Both the position numbers and the translations under genes were made by a program. Shown piece by piece: positions 1 through 6,568 of a DNA stretch of 9,608 bases (the first letter of the stretch is position 1; each line of letters opens with the position of its first letter). Source of the stretch: Janthinobacterium lividum (GTDB taxonomy: Bacteria > Pseudomonadota > Gammaproteobacteria > Burkholderiales > Burkholderiaceae_D); assembly GCA_945864765.1 (NCBI GenBank), contig CAMBDR010000097.1:1-9608 (forward strand). Reading direction: 5' to 3'. The notes beneath the pieces were generated by a model. That model saw only the letters and a program-made list of their open reading frames with translations. It was not told the origin of the DNA and made no database searches.

Positions 1-98
1 ACATTGCGCCTTACGTCGTTACGCCAGAAGATATCGAGGCCGCCATTGAAGAGGGGCATGTTCGGGTTATGACTGAGAATGTGTGGCCCTGGCACTGA
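1..98 (+). CDS. C-terminal end of an unrecognised protein (partial)
   Basis: An open frame enters from the left edge (first full codon at base 3) and stops at TGA 96-98. It gives 31 residues that begin IAPYVVTPEDIEAAIEEG and end in ENVWPWH. The short acidic helix-like stretch and aromatic tail look like a true protein end, and the next gene is convergent with only 29 bp between the stops. I do not recognise the family from so short a piece and give no function. No convincing terminator is seen between the two convergent genes. The reading frame and stop are seen directly; that it is a gene is inferred. Confidence 0.55.
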   Translation, partial: IAPYVVTPEDIEAAIEEGHVRVMTENVWPWH

Positions 99-127
99 CT
101 GATTTTTCGCATTAAAACCCCATCCGC

Positions 128-1255
128 TCAGGGAAGGGTCAGCGCTTCCAGTGCCTCACACAAAGCACCATTTTGCCCGGCATGTTGATCACTACGGCCA
201 AACAATACGCGCATCCCACATTGCGAACCCCACATACCTGCCTCGCTATGGCCGACGCCTTGCACCATGAAATATCGATGCGCAGCCTCAAGCTGCGCGC
301 TCAGCTTATACTTTTTTGCCAGGGCTTTTTCATAGTTAAAATTGCTCATCGCGCGTTGAAGGCGCGCCGCCCCGCTCAAATTGGCCGGGGCCGACTGATC
401 CAGTGGGTCGGCTATCTGCGTATCCTCAAAACCGGCAAAATAGCTGACCTGGCGCGCGGCAAAGCGCGCAAACATTCGCGCGGGCGGGAGCGTGAGCGGG
501 TATTTAAAATCAACCCCGGAAAAATCCAGCCCATATTTATACTGATTAAAACCCGCCACTGGCCCGGTATAGGGCGCAAACGCCGTCGCGCCCTGGCTCA
601 CATCGCCAAGCGGGCGATCTTTATCAAAATACAGGTAGGTGCCGGGATTGGCGATAGCGTATTCCAGGCTCAGTCCGGCACGCATATGTTCATATTGATG
701 ATTCAGCGCCGCGTAGCGCTGCAACATTTGCCCACCCGCAGAGTGGCCCGCCATGACAATATGACGCAGGTTTGGGAATTGGTTTTGGTCACCCAGTTTG
801 AGTAAAACATCATCCAGCACGGCAAAAGAACTGGCGATTTGTTTGGCGGCCTTTTTATTGGTCGGCAAGCCGATTGACCAGCCGGTACTGGTCCAATACG
901 GCAGTTGCGGCGGCATGGTAGCGGCATCACGGTCTTCATGGTTGTAAAATTTGGGCGCAATGATCAGGGTGCTGGCGGCATCGCCGCTTTGTTTGAGCAG
1001 GGCCAGGGTATCGGCGAAATAATGATCTGCATCCCGGTTAACCCCATGCAGCACCAGCACCACGCGCGTGATTTTCTGCATGGCGGCGCTATCGGTCAGT
1101 GCATGATTGCTGTACACCTCGAACGGATAAGCCGCAGAGGGCAAGCCGAGGTGGATGATTTGCTGCGGGTTGCTTGCAGCAAGGCTTGTCGCGGCTGCGA
1201 TATTTGCCGCCGCAAGCCAGATCAATGGCAAAATGAGAACTCGCACCAAAACCAT
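128..1255 (-). CDS. Secreted alpha/beta hydrolase (esterase-like)
   Basis: Predicted exported serine hydrolase of the alpha/beta fold; the substrate is unknown. Numbering is from the ATG at 1255 (375 residues). A hydrophobic signal sequence fills about residues 2-23 and ends in an alanine-rich stretch, so periplasmic or extracellular location is likely. The strand-turn VVLVLHGVNRD (about 65-75) carries the HG oxyanion element. The nucleophile elbow is GHSAGG with Ser172, the likely acid is Asp278 in AGFEDT, and the likely base is His336 in VQGVGHSE. Two late cysteines (about 346 and 366) could form a disulfide. The frame can be extended two codons to a GTG at 1261, but the AAGGG Shine-Dalgarno at 1263-1267 lies 7 nt from the ATG and almost touches the GTG, so I chose the ATG. 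It is a single-gene unit, cut off from the upstream operon by a terminator. The fold is confident; a link to feruloyl-esterase or PHB-depolymerase-like enzymes is only a guess. Confidence 0.85.
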   Translation of the reverse strand: MVLVRVLILPLIWLAAANIAAATSLAASNPQQIIHLGLPSAAYPFEVYSNHALTDSAAMQKITRVVLVLHGVNRDADHYFADTLALLKQSGDAASTLIIAPKFYNHEDRDAATMPPQLPYWTSTGWSIGLPTNKKAAKQIASSFAVLDDVLLKLGDQNQFPNLRHIVMAGHSAGGQMLQRYAALNHQYEHMRAGLSLEYAIANPGTYLYFDKDRPLGDVSQGATAFAPYTGPVAGFNQYKYGLDFSGVDFKYPLTLPPARMFARFAARQVSYFAGFEDTQIADPLDQSAPANLSGAARLQRAMSNFNYEKALAKKYKLSAQLEAAHRYFMVQGVGHSEAGMWGSQCGMRVLFGRSDQHAGQNGALCEALEALTLP

Positions 1256-1262
1256 CGCCACA

Positions 1263-1267
1263 CCCTT
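1263..1267 (-). promoter_or_regulatory. Ribosome binding site that decides the hydrolase start
   Basis: AAGGG on the minus strand, 7 nt before the ATG at 1255-1253. The alternative in-frame GTG (1261-1259) is only 1 nt away from this site, so the ATG is favoured. Confidence 0.7.
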
Positions 1268-1293
1268 TTATAATGCGAATTAACGCCAACTTG

Positions 1294-1323
1294 CGGCATG
1301 GATTCATGCTGCTTGAATGCAAG
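1294..1323. repeat. Two adjacent short inverted repeats in the hydrolase leader
   Basis: GCATG-gatt-CATGC (1296-1309, extended to 1294-1311 by a G-T and a C-G pair) is followed directly by CTTG-aatg-CAAG (1312-1323). They fill the space between the possible -10 element and the hydrolase start. They could be operator half-sites or small hairpins in the leader RNA; no known regulator motif is recognised. Confidence 0.4.
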
Positions 1324-1327
1324 TATA
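1322..1327 (-). promoter_or_regulatory. Possible -10 element for the hydrolase gene
   Basis: TATACT on the minus strand, about 65 bp before the hydrolase ATG and downstream of the terminator of the neighbouring operon. A matching -35 box is poor (GTGAAC at 16 nt spacing). A second AT-rich candidate (TATAAA) lies at about 1267-1272 but would leave almost no leader and overlaps the Shine-Dalgarno. Weak call. Confidence 0.3.
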
Positions 1328-1352
1328 ACGCATCTTATAGTCCGTTCACCCA

Positions 1353-1391
1353 TAAAAGAAACGGGTTGCTCCTGACCAGAAGAGCAACTCG
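1353..1391 (-). terminator. Rho-independent terminator of the TraB/ABC operon
   Basis: On the minus strand, CGAGTTGCTC pairs with GAGCAACCCG (1382-1391 with 1362-1371; ten pairs including one G-T) around a 10-nt loop, and is followed by TTTCTTTT (1361-1354). It lies about 70 bp after the stop of the TraB-family gene and works only in that direction, since no T run follows the stem on the plus strand. It marks the end of the four-gene minus-strand operon and separates it from the hydrolase gene. Confidence 0.85.
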
Positions 1392-1458
1392 CTTAATGTA
1401 AACATACATTCCCTCATTTCTTTAAAAGTCTATGCATTTTGCGAAAATTTTCCCCATC

Positions 1459-2397
1459 TTATCGGATTTGAGTTACCTTAATTCCTTTTTTTTGCAGTAA
1501 ATCAACAATACTGTTCGGCCCCGCCATATGGCCCGCCCCCACCACGATGAAGGCAGGCTTGCCGCTTTGCAATAATTGGATGATTTTTTCGGTCATCAAA
1601 ATATTACGCTCATCCAGCAGGGCTTTCATCATCTTTTCCGAGCCGGGGTCTCTGCTTGCCATTTCACGCAAGGTCTTGGCTAAGGCTTTGGCATCGCCAT
1701 TACGCCAAGCCTGCAGCATGTCATGGAATGATTGCAGGAATTCGCCATTTTTCATCGCGCTTAAGGTGGAACTGAGTAAGGCATCATTGTCGGCATCGCT
1801 TAAACTGCTTAGGACTTGCCCCATGAATTCTGCGGTTTCAAATTCCTGGATTGGCTTGTTGTCAGCTTTGGCTTGCTTTATAAAATGGTAATCGATACCC
1901 AATCTAGCGTCATAACCCAATTTTTGCAACATGCCCAGCGATAAAGCGTTAGCCACAGGCATCGGTTTTAGTGTTTGCAAGGCTTCAGCTTCGGGGCCGA
2001 TCAGATCGGTCAGTTGCTTCCACGTGGCTGCGCTTAAATGGTTTTGTAATTTGTCAGGCGGTGCATAGGTAACATGCGGGGCCATTTTTTGTTGGAAGCC
2101 TGGGGCACTTGAATCCAATTCTACCGCCAGTACTTCAGCGCGTTGGTAGGCCGCTTCTACTGCGGGCGGCAAGGGGTAAAAATCGGGTTTGGCGATGTGG
2201 ACGGAACCAAACATATACACGGTTTTGTTGCCGGACTTGATTTCCCAAAACAAGCCTTTGGTAGCTTGCGTGGCGCTGGCCCCGGTGGCGTAAGTTGGGC
2301 TGATAAAGCCGAGCGAGAGTGCCAGCGGTAAAATGGCAGCGTGGCGCAACAGGGTGTTGCTCACATTGCGTGCGTACTGAAGGATGGCGGATTTCAC
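1459..2397 (-). CDS. TraB/GumN-family (PF01963) exported protein
   Basis: 312-residue member of the TraB/PrgY/GumN/Tiki family. Animal Tiki proteins are metalloproteases, while the bacterial role is mostly unknown. The N-terminus has charged residues, a hydrophobic core (about 20-33) and a likely signal cleavage after A37 (SPTYA), so a periplasmic location is likely. Family hallmarks are visible: GSVH (64-67) near the start of the mature domain, VELD (92-95), LGIDYHF (166-172), QEFETAEFM (184-192), ERN (263-265) and the second histidine motif VGAGH (286-290), followed by DLLQKKGIKV near the end. I chose the GTG at 2397 because AAAGGA sits 5 nt before it; an upstream ATG at 2466 would overlap the permease gene and spoil the signal peptide. 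The gene follows the permease by 34 bp with no terminator between, so co-transcription with the ABC operon is inferred. Family call confident; activity and substrate unknown. Confidence 0.88.
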   Translation of the reverse strand: MKSAILQYARNVSNTLLRHAAILPLALSLGFISPTYATGASATQATKGLFWEIKSGNKTVYMFGSVHIAKPDFYPLPPAVEAAYQRAEVLAVELDSSAPGFQQKMAPHVTYAPPDKLQNHLSAATWKQLTDLIGPEAEALQTLKPMPVANALSLGMLQKLGYDARLGIDYHFIKQAKADNKPIQEFETAEFMGQVLSSLSDADNDALLSSTLSAMKNGEFLQSFHDMLQAWRNGDAKALAKTLREMASRDPGSEKMMKALLDERNILMTEKIIQLLQSGKPAFIVVGAGHMAGPNSIVDLLQKKGIKVTQIR

Positions 2398-2402
2398 ATA
2401 AG

Positions 2403-2408
2403 TCCTTT
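2403..2408 (-). promoter_or_regulatory. Ribosome binding site that decides the TraB-family GTG start
   Basis: AAAGGA on the minus strand, 5 nt before the GTG at 2397-2395. An ATG overlaps this GTG by one base shift but runs directly into TGA, so it cannot be the start. Confidence 0.7.
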
Positions 2409-2431
2409 GGGTTAAAAAGTCATTTAAAAAA

Positions 2432-3880
2432 TTATGATTTGGCCAAACGGCCAGTAGGCATGGCAACCGGTGCGGCCAGGGTTTGCTTCCAGCGCCGTTT
2501 TAAGCCTGCCAGTGTGGCAATAATGACGATGGCAGCAGCGGGTAAAAACAGCGGCGAGGCTACGCCAATGACGGTTAAAACAATGCCAAGCAGTATCGGT
2601 GGCACGTAATAGAACCACGTATTGCGGTAGCCGCCCTGCATGCTCGCGTAGTTGTCCAGCGTGGCCAATGACAATGGCAGCGCGGCCACCAGCATCGGGG
2701 GCAAATAATTGAAGCCGGATTGGCTCAGGTCAAAGCCCATGCCCCATAACACGGCAAGCAGCAAAGCGGCGGGTAATACCGTGCAAGCCAGTGTTAAACC
2801 AAATTGGCGCAAACCGGTTAATGCAATCAGGCGATTATAGCCGTGGCCCTGTACGCCCGCAGGGAGTAATTTTAAAAGATGCTGCTCTTGCCTATGCTGT
2901 TGCAGCGCCTGAATGCCTTGCCGAATCACACCAATTGGCGTGCCAGAAACGGCCAAAGCCAAGGCCAGTGTGATGATTCTGATAGCGAAGGGTGCGTCGT
3001 GTTTGATGACGAAAAATGAAATGGCCAGAAAGCCGCCCAGCGATATAATCCAGGCCACATTGCTGATCACCACCGACCAATGCAAACCATAGCCCAGGCC
3101 GTAAATTAACAGGCGTGGTTTGTCCACCGGCTGTTGGATCGCACGCGCCAGGCTGGCGTCGTAGAAATAGCTGGCACCCAGCAGCTTGGCCCAGGTGATG
3201 GCGCTGGTTTTACTGGTTTCTCCGGTGATCATTTCAGTATAATCATCCAATTTTTTCTGGACGAACCAGGCGCGCTCGCCCTTGACCGCAAAAATACGCC
3301 GCGCCAGCAAATGGAACATCAGCAAAACCAGCGCCAGCGCCACCGCCGCAGGCAAGGGGCGATTGTCCCATAAGCCGGAATCCACGACCCAGCCAGGCAA
3401 GCAGGTAAAACTCAGTATTCCCACTGCAATGGCAAGGGGGATGGCCAACTTGGCTTCGCCAGGTGCGTATAAAAAACTCATCAGCAACAAGCTGCTACTG
3501 ATGCCTAAGACGAACAGTAAAAAATGCCCGAGCGCCAGACTTGCCAGCAAGGCCAGTATGATGGATACGGAAAAAATAACGATGCCAAAGCTCCAATACA
3601 GGTGGCGTGCGAGGCCGGGCAGGGTTTGGTTGTGGTGCGGTGTCGCCAAACGCAAGCCGTTGACAACGAGTTGCGGCAAGGCACTGAGCAGTAGCGCGTA
3701 CAGCATGCTGACAAAAATTAACAGTGCCACGGTATGCGCCAATTTGATGTGCAGCAGCAGCGGGATCAAAGGCAAACCCAGCGTCAGTGCAAGCAAGAGC
3801 CAGTACACGGTAAACGAACCCATGGTGCGCCGCTCCAGCAGCGCCGACCGGTAGATTTGAAATAAAATTTGCCCGTTCAT
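2432..3880 (-). CDS. ABC transporter permease, about 12 TM segments
   Basis: 482-residue integral membrane protein, inferred to be the permease partner of the ATPase encoded just upstream, with which it shares an ATGA overlap (3877-3880). Hydrophobic stretches lie at about 24-44, 48-70, 95-115, 118-138, 145-163 and 177-194. A polar segment (195-262, with VKGERAWFVQKKLDDYTEM) follows, then further stretches at about 263-292, 299-318, 357-381, 392-407 and 424-458. The layout is roughly six plus six with a cytoplasmic-like loop in the middle and a basic tail (KRRWK, 461-465). That is twice the usual size of an ABC-2 type permease, so one chain may form the whole channel. I see no motif that names the substrate. 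The GntR-ATPase-permease layout is that of YtrA-type efflux or stress operons; export is more likely than import because no binding-protein gene is present. Confidence 0.75.
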   Translation of the reverse strand: MNGQILFQIYRSALLERRTMGSFTVYWLLLALTLGLPLIPLLLHIKLAHTVALLIFVSMLYALLLSALPQLVVNGLRLATPHHNQTLPGLARHLYWSFGIVIFSVSIILALLASLALGHFLLFVLGISSSLLLMSFLYAPGEAKLAIPLAIAVGILSFTCLPGWVVDSGLWDNRPLPAAVALALVLLMFHLLARRIFAVKGERAWFVQKKLDDYTEMITGETSKTSAITWAKLLGASYFYDASLARAIQQPVDKPRLLIYGLGYGLHWSVVISNVAWIISLGGFLAISFFVIKHDAPFAIRIITLALALAVSGTPIGVIRQGIQALQQHRQEQHLLKLLPAGVQGHGYNRLIALTGLRQFGLTLACTVLPAALLLAVLWGMGFDLSQSGFNYLPPMLVAALPLSLATLDNYASMQGGYRNTWFYYVPPILLGIVLTVIGVASPLFLPAAAIVIIATLAGLKRRWKQTLAAPVAMPTGRLAKS

Positions 3881-4605
3881 TGCGTCACCTCGATAAAAAT
3901 CTCTTCCAGATTACTGCCATGCTCGGCCAGCAAACTGTCCAGTGGCTGTTGAATTATGATTTTGCCATCTTTGATAAACGCCACATCCAGCGCCACCCGT
4001 TCCAGATCGGACAAAATATGGGTCGAAAAAATCATCGTGGTTTCGTGTTCAATGCCGCGATCAATCAGTTCACGCAGAAAATCACGCCGCCCGGCCGGGT
4101 CAAGGCTGGCCACCGGTTCATCCAGAATCAACAGCTCCGGGTCATGCGCCAGTGCGCGCACGATGGACAGGCGCTGCTTTTCACCACCCGATAAATTGCC
4201 GATGCGCTTATCGAGCAAACTGGCAGCAAACCAGCGCGCCAGCAAGGCATCCACTTTAACCTGGTTCCAACGCGGGTAAAAGGCCTTGAAGTAACTCAGC
4301 ATTTGGCGCGGCGTCATCCATTCAAATAAATCGGACTGTTGCGGCACATACGCCAGCCGGGCGCGGGCGGCGTCGCTCAAGGCGTCCACCGGCTCGCCAA
4401 AAATGGTGGCTGTCCCGCCATCAATTTCACGCAAACCCAGCATGCATTCCATTAAGGTCGATTTGCCCGCGCCATTGCGCCCCAATAAACCAATCACTTG
4501 CCCCGGTTCGGCTTGCCAATCAAGCTGTTTCAATACCTGCTGGCTACCAAAGGCCTTGATCACGCCGCGCAGTTGAAACGGCAGTTGCGTTGATATTGCA
4601 TTCAT
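3877..4605 (-). CDS. ABC transporter ATP-binding protein
   Basis: 242-residue cytoplasmic ATPase that would drive the neighbouring permease. All key motifs are intact: Walker A GRNGAGKST (42-50), Q-loop in YVPQQSDLF (86-94), signature LSGGEKQR (138-145), Walker B LLILDEP (158-164), D-loop SLD (167-169) and H-switch FSTHI with His196. The length is that of a single nucleotide-binding domain, so it must dimerise. It resembles the ATPases of ABC-2 type exporters (CcmA/YtrB-like) that travel with GntR/YtrA regulators. Its start overlaps the regulator stop (ATGA, 4602-4605) and its stop overlaps the permease start, so the three are translationally coupled. The substrate cannot be read from the sequence. 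Confidence 0.93.
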   Translation of the reverse strand: MNAISTQLPFQLRGVIKAFGSQQVLKQLDWQAEPGQVIGLLGRNGAGKSTLMECMLGLREIDGGTATIFGEPVDALSDAARARLAYVPQQSDLFEWMTPRQMLSYFKAFYPRWNQVKVDALLARWFAASLLDKRIGNLSGGEKQRLSIVRALAHDPELLILDEPVASLDPAGRRDFLRELIDRGIEHETTMIFSTHILSDLERVALDVAFIKDGKIIIQQPLDSLLAEHGSNLEEIFIEVTQ

Positions 4606-5000
4606 TTTTCCACCCCCAATAATTTGCTAAATAATTCGAGCGCCGTTTCACCATCAATTTCCAGTTGTTGCGCTTGTTCTGCCGCACGCTGTAGTGCGGG
4701 TAAAAATAATTCGATGCGGGCATCCAGGGTTTGGGGCGTGGCATGTTGCGCTGCTACCACCATGCCCAAACCGCGCCGACGCTCCAAAACGCCTGCCGCT
4801 TCAGCCAGGCTGTAGGCTTTGGAAATGGTCATCGGGTTCACCGCCAAGCTGTGCGCCAAATCACGCACCGAGGGTAAATCGTCCCCCGCGCTCAATTGAC
4901 CGCCCGCTACCATGCGCTTGATCTGATCGAGTAATTGCTTGTAAATCGGCTCGCTCGACCCCGGTGCCACCGAAAACTGGATCGGAATTTTTTGTATCAT
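4602..5000 (-). CDS. GntR-family (YtrA-type) transcriptional regulator
   Basis: 132-residue regulator with an N-terminal winged helix-turn-helix and a short tail, the compact form known as the YtrA subfamily. The domain runs over about 17-83: PIYKQLLDQIKRMVAGG, then the recognition region LPSVRDLAHSLAVNPMTISK (42-61) and the wing RRRGLGMVV (74-82). The remaining 50 residues are helical and presumably dimerise; no large effector domain is present. The start at 5000 is preceded by AGGAG at 5008-5012 with 7 nt spacing; a longer frame to 5072 would run through the promoter and operator-like repeats. As the first gene of the operon, with its stop overlapping the ATPase start, it most likely represses its own operon. 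Known YtrA-type proteins respond to cell-envelope stress or antibiotics; the signal here is unknown. Confidence 0.9.
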   Translation of the reverse strand: MIQKIPIQFSVAPGSSEPIYKQLLDQIKRMVAGGQLSAGDDLPSVRDLAHSLAVNPMTISKAYSLAEAAGVLERRRGLGMVVAAQHATPQTLDARIELFLPALQRAAEQAQQLEIDGETALELFSKLLGVEK

Positions 5001-5007
5001 GGCCAGG

Positions 5008-5012
5008 CTCCT
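5008..5012 (-). promoter_or_regulatory. Ribosome binding site that decides the GntR start
   Basis: AGGAG on the minus strand, 7 nt before the ATG at 5000-4998. Confidence 0.75.
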
Positions 5013-5031
5013 GAAATGGCTATCTTCTAAA

Positions 5032-5073
5032 ACACTGTATCGCTGTATCAGTGTATGCTCGCCATAATACACT
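5032..5073. promoter_or_regulatory. Operator-like repeat cluster in front of the GntR gene
   Basis: Two overlapping inverted repeats: ACACTG (5032-5037) with CAGTGT (5049-5054), and AGTGTAT (5050-5056) with ATACACT (5067-5073). In between runs an 8-bp periodic direct repeat, CTGTATCG / CTGTATCA / GTGTATGC (5035-5058). The cluster covers the predicted -10 box and start of transcription of the repressor operon, as expected for an autoregulated GntR/YtrA operator. The repeats are seen directly; binding by the neighbouring regulator is inferred. Confidence 0.6.
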
Positions 5074-5091
5074 AATGCACCGAATTTGCAA
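5064..5091 (-). promoter_or_regulatory. Sigma-70-type promoter of the GntR-ABC-TraB operon
   Basis: On the minus strand, TTGCAA (5086-5091) and TATTAT (5064-5069) are separated by 16 bp. Transcription would start near 5057, about 57 nt before the regulator ATG. It overlaps the operator-like repeats on the downstream side and a 13-bp tandem repeat on the upstream side. Confidence 0.6.
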
Positions 5092-5112
5092 ACAGAAATT
5101 GCAAGCAGAAAT
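5087..5112. repeat. 13-bp tandem direct repeat in the divergent promoter region
   Basis: TGCAAACAGAAAT (5087-5099) is followed at once by TGCAAGCAGAAAT (5100-5112), with one mismatch. It covers the -35 side of the minus-strand promoter and the possible -35 of the gshA promoter, so it may be a tandem binding site or a simple duplication. Confidence 0.6.
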
Positions 5113-5125
5113 GGTGATGCATAAT
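5099..5125 (+). promoter_or_regulatory. Possible gshA promoter
   Basis: TTGCAA (5099-5104) and CATAAT (5120-5125) with a short 15-bp spacer. An alternative -10 is TAGAAT at 5166-5171, without a good -35. Either would give a leader of roughly 60-110 nt before the gshA ATG. Weak call; it is the only plus-strand intergenic region ahead of gshA. Confidence 0.3.
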
Positions 5126-5223
5126 GAAAATTCTCCCGAAACCCGGTTTATTTCCCGATTTGCGCTAGAATTCAGTGAAACTGGCACCATATGCACATTC
5201 GCACACTCTCAAATTTGTTGGAA

Positions 5224-5229
5224 AAAGGA
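5224..5229 (+). promoter_or_regulatory. Ribosome binding site that decides the gshA start
   Basis: AAAGGA, 9 nt before the ATG at 5239. The earlier in-frame ATG at 5191 has no Shine-Dalgarno in front of it. Confidence 0.6.
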
Positions 5230-5238
5230 CGTTTGGCC

Positions 5239-6537
5239 ATGGTTCCCCATCTTGTCACTGCTTTGAACGGCCCTTTGCTGGAGCTGGAAAAGAAAATCCT
5301 GAACGCCACGCCCGCGATTGAGCGCTGGTTTCGGATGTCATGGCAAGAACACACTCCCCCCTTTTATTGCTCGGTCGATTTGCGCAATGCGGGTTTTAAG
5401 TTGGCTCCGGTGGATACCAATCTGTTTCCCGGCGCATTTAATCACTTGGCACCGGAAGTCTTGCCTTTAATGGTGCAAGCGGCGATGGCGGCGATTGATA
5501 AATATTGCCCGGATGCGCGCAATGTGGTGGTCATACCCGGCATCAACCTCGATAACGCTTGTTATTTGGAGAATTTGGGGCGGCTGGCGCAAATTTTGCG
5601 CCTCACTGGCTTAAACGTGCGGCTGGGCACCTTGCCGGGCCAAGTGCCCAAGGATGCGACCTTGACCCTGGCCGATGGCAATACCTTAAGCTTTGAACCC
5701 TTACAACGCTCGGCCAATGGGCGGCGTATCGGCCTGAAAAACTTTGACCCCTGCACCATCTTGCTCAACAATGATTTATCCGAGGGCGTGCCAGGTATTT
5801 TGGATAACTTGCATGAACAAAACCTGTTGCCGCCAGTACACGCGGGTTGGAGCTTGCGCCGCAAAAGCAATCACTTTGCCGCGTATGATGAAGTGGCCAA
5901 GAAATTTGGCAAACTGATTGAAGTCGATCCATGGATGTTGAATCCATTTTTTGCCAAATGCGGGCAAATTAATTTTCAGGAACGCGACGGGGCCGATTGT
6001 CTGGCCACCAATGTGGATAGTTTGCTCAGTAAAATTCGTAAAAAATACCGCGAATATGGCATCAAAGAAAAACCCTTCATTATTGTCAAGGCCGATGTCG
6101 GCACCTATGGCAAAGGCATTATGACGGTACGCGATGCCAAACAAATTCGGGATATTGAGCGCTATCGTGATGTGAAATTGTCGGTCGTGAAAGATGGCCA
6201 TGAAGTGACGGATGTGATCATTCAGGAAGGCGTCTATACCTTCGAGCGTTTGAATGACGCCGTGACCGAACCGGTGGTGTATATGATAGATCGCTATGTG
6301 GTCGGCGGCTTTTACCGGGTGCATGCCGAGCGCGGCATGGATGAAAATCTCAAGGCCCCCGGTTCGCAATTTGTACCCTTGGCCTTTGCGCAACAACATG
6401 CCGTGCCCGATTTGCGCGCCCAACCGGGCACGGCGGCACCGAATCGATTTTATATGTATGGCGTGGTGGCGCGTCTGGCTTTGCTGGCCGCTTCGCTGGA
6501 ACTGGAACGAACTGACCCGAATCCTGAAGTTTATTGA
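5239..6537 (+). CDS. gshA: Glutamate-cysteine ligase (PF08886/TIGR02049 type)
   Basis: 432-residue cytoplasmic enzyme that joins L-glutamate and L-cysteine with ATP to gamma-glutamylcysteine, the first step of glutathione synthesis. It belongs to the family first named from Acidithiobacillus ferrooxidans and common in Betaproteobacteria, not to the E. coli GshA family. Recognisable blocks are MVPHLVTAL at the start, SVDLRNAGFKLAPVDTNLFP (45-64), LRRKSNHF (206-213), the glycine-rich ATP-loop-like KADVGTYGKGI (284-294), DVIIQEGV (325-332) and MIDRYVVGGFYRVH (349-362). The length fits the family. I chose the ATG at 5239 because AAAGGA precedes it and MVPHLVTAL is how I remember the family beginning; the frame could extend to 5191 (16 more residues). 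It is divergent from the GntR operon and followed after 31 bp by gshB, so an operon is likely. Confidence 0.93.
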   Translation: MVPHLVTALNGPLLELEKKILNATPAIERWFRMSWQEHTPPFYCSVDLRNAGFKLAPVDTNLFPGAFNHLAPEVLPLMVQAAMAAIDKYCPDARNVVVIPGINLDNACYLENLGRLAQILRLTGLNVRLGTLPGQVPKDATLTLADGNTLSFEPLQRSANGRRIGLKNFDPCTILLNNDLSEGVPGILDNLHEQNLLPPVHAGWSLRRKSNHFAAYDEVAKKFGKLIEVDPWMLNPFFAKCGQINFQERDGADCLATNVDSLLSKIRKKYREYGIKEKPFIIVKADVGTYGKGIMTVRDAKQIRDIERYRDVKLSVVKDGHEVTDVIIQEGVYTFERLNDAVTEPVVYMIDRYVVGGFYRVHAERGMDENLKAPGSQFVPLAFAQQHAVPDLRAQPGTAAPNRFYMYGVVARLALLAASLELERTDPNPEVY

Positions 6538-6568
6538 ACACGACGTAAGCACCTTGAAAGAGACTGTG

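Noticed and set aside
99..127. Bidirectional terminator between the two convergent genes at the left edge
   Set aside because: Only a three-base CCC/GGG pairing before a short T run can be drawn on the minus strand, too weak to call.
173..805. Long plus-strand open frame (210 codons) across the hydrolase gene
   Set aside because: It lies wholly antisense to the hydrolase, which has clear catalytic motifs and a signal peptide. The translation is arginine- and histidine-rich and has no family marks.
2398..2466. Longer TraB-family start at the upstream ATG (2466)
   Set aside because: It would overlap the permease gene and put 23 residues before a normal signal peptide; a Shine-Dalgarno fits the GTG at 2397 instead.
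5001..5072. Longer GntR start at 5072
   Set aside because: The added part would cover the predicted promoter and operator repeats, and a good AGGAG precedes the ATG at 5000.
5776..6552. Minus-strand open frame (258 codons) across gshA
   Set aside because: It is antisense to a well-supported enzyme gene. The product is rich in histidine and isoleucine with no recognisable domain, and no Shine-Dalgarno or promoter was noted.
6296..6568. N-terminal extension of gshB into gshA
   Set aside because: The added residues are the gshA sequence read in another frame (tryptophan-rich and without family similarity), and MKFAFLADPL is a normal GshB start.
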